5,631 nt of DNA from Planctomycetota bacterium (GTDB lineage Bacteria; Planctomycetota; Phycisphaerae; UBA1845; PWPN01), in contig CP070790.1 in the NCBI GenBank assembly GCA_020346805.1, positions 1,806,375 to 1,812,005 on the forward strand. Direction: 5' to 3'. The notes under the pieces were generated by a model. That model saw nothing but the letters and a program-made list of their open reading frames with translations, was not told where the DNA came from and ran no database searches. Position numbers and translations under genes: made by a program. Every line of letters starts with the position of its first letter. Position 1 is the first letter of the stretch. Positions 5,247-5,631 of the stretch are shown piece after piece.

Positions 5247-5631
5247 ATGAAAGTAATTCTGGTATCCACCTATACTTATCCGGTTGCCCTGGGACTCCGC
5301 TTTATTTCCTCCTATCTCAAATCGGCGGGTCATCAGGTGACAACGATCTTCATGAGTTCCAAACGTGACACTGCCGAAGCTGATTTTCCCGCAGGGGCCC
5401 TAGAGGATTTTATTGATCGCTGTCGAGATGCAGATTTGATCGGCTTGAGTCTGATGACCAATACGTACCATCGGGCCTGCTACCTGACCGAAGCGCTGCG
5501 CGAGTCCGGGAATAAAGTCCCGATTATCTGGGGCGGTGTCCATCCAACGGTATCACCTGACGAATCACTCGAAGTTGCCGACATGGTATGTGTAGGAGAG
5601 GGGGAAGAGCCGATGCGTCTTCTGGTCGAAG
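5247..5631 (+). CDS. B12-binding-domain radical SAM protein (N-terminal part; runs off the right edge)
   Basis: The 128 visible codons are open to the window edge. They read MKVILVSTYTYPVALGLRFI..., then LIGLSLMTNTYHRA (64-77), VPIIWGGVHPTVSPDESLE (91-109) and ADMVCVGEGEEPM (111-123). This order is the Rossmann-like cobalamin-binding fold at the front of the B12-binding radical SAM superfamily (BchE, P-methylase and many relatives). The GGVHPT...GEGE pair is especially characteristic. The DxHxxG cobalamin-ligating motif is absent, as in most of that superfamily. The CxxxCxxC iron-sulfur motif lies beyond the edge, so the radical SAM half is inferred. The start is firm: a near-perfect AAGGAGG ends seven bases before the ATG. 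The specific reaction (methylation, ring formation or other) cannot be told. Confidence 0.85.
   Translation, partial: MKVILVSTYTYPVALGLRFISSYLKSAGHQVTTIFMSSKRDTAEADFPAGALEDFIDRCRDADLIGLSLMTNTYHRACYLTEALRESGNKVPIIWGGVHPTVSPDESLEVADMVCVGEGEEPMRLLVE

Noticed and set aside
5168..5368. A 66-residue plus-strand frame across the leader and start of the radical SAM gene
   Set aside because: It is in a different frame from the B12-binding protein, has no ribosome site, and no motif.
1..5631. Mobile element, CRISPR array, toxin-antitoxin or defence system
   Set aside because: No transposase, integrase, terminal or target-site repeats, regular spacers, or defence-type domains were found on either strand.

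Overview
The window looks like chromosomal DNA of a planctomycete, probably of the Phycisphaerae/Sedimentisphaerales side. The strongest clue is the secreted protein at 3033-4991, which ends in two EF-hand-like repeats of the style 'DFDNDNDVDQEDFGFFQACL' typical of planctomycete exoproteins. The CehA/McbA-type secreted metallohydrolase at the left edge is also a family abundant in that phylum. This assignment is inferred from protein style, not from a marker gene.

Layout: (1) 1-674, minus strand, 5' part of a secreted PHP-type metallohydrolase that runs off the left edge. (2) 675-827, a compact divergent control region with back-to-back sigma70-like promoters and an imperfect inverted repeat. 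(3) 828-3005, plus strand, a tightly coupled two-gene sulfur operon: a YgaP-like rhodanese membrane protein, then a CoA-disulfide/persulfide reductase fused to a second rhodanese. (4) 3033-4991, minus strand, convergent with the operon (27 bp gap), a secreted multidomain clan GH-A glycoside hydrolase with a C-terminal dockerin-like module. (5) 4992-5246, a second divergent control region with promoter candidates both ways and a hairpin-rich leader. (6) 5247 to the right edge, plus strand, the N-terminal cobalamin-binding part of a probable B12-dependent radical SAM protein.

How the genes fit together: the two operon genes carry three sulfane-sulfur-handling centres (two rhodanese cysteines and one flavoprotein cysteine). 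They plausibly pass persulfide sulfur from a membrane-anchored rhodanese to a soluble NAD(P)H-dependent reductase. The two secreted hydrolases and the radical SAM gene show no functional link to this operon; the neighbourhood looks like ordinary planctomycete chromosome rather than an island. No tRNA, rRNA, IS element, CRISPR array or phage gene was seen. The points most worth a second look are the inverted repeat at the sulfur operon promoter, the extra cysteines in both sulfur proteins, the architecture of the glycoside hydrolase, and the structured leader of the radical SAM gene.
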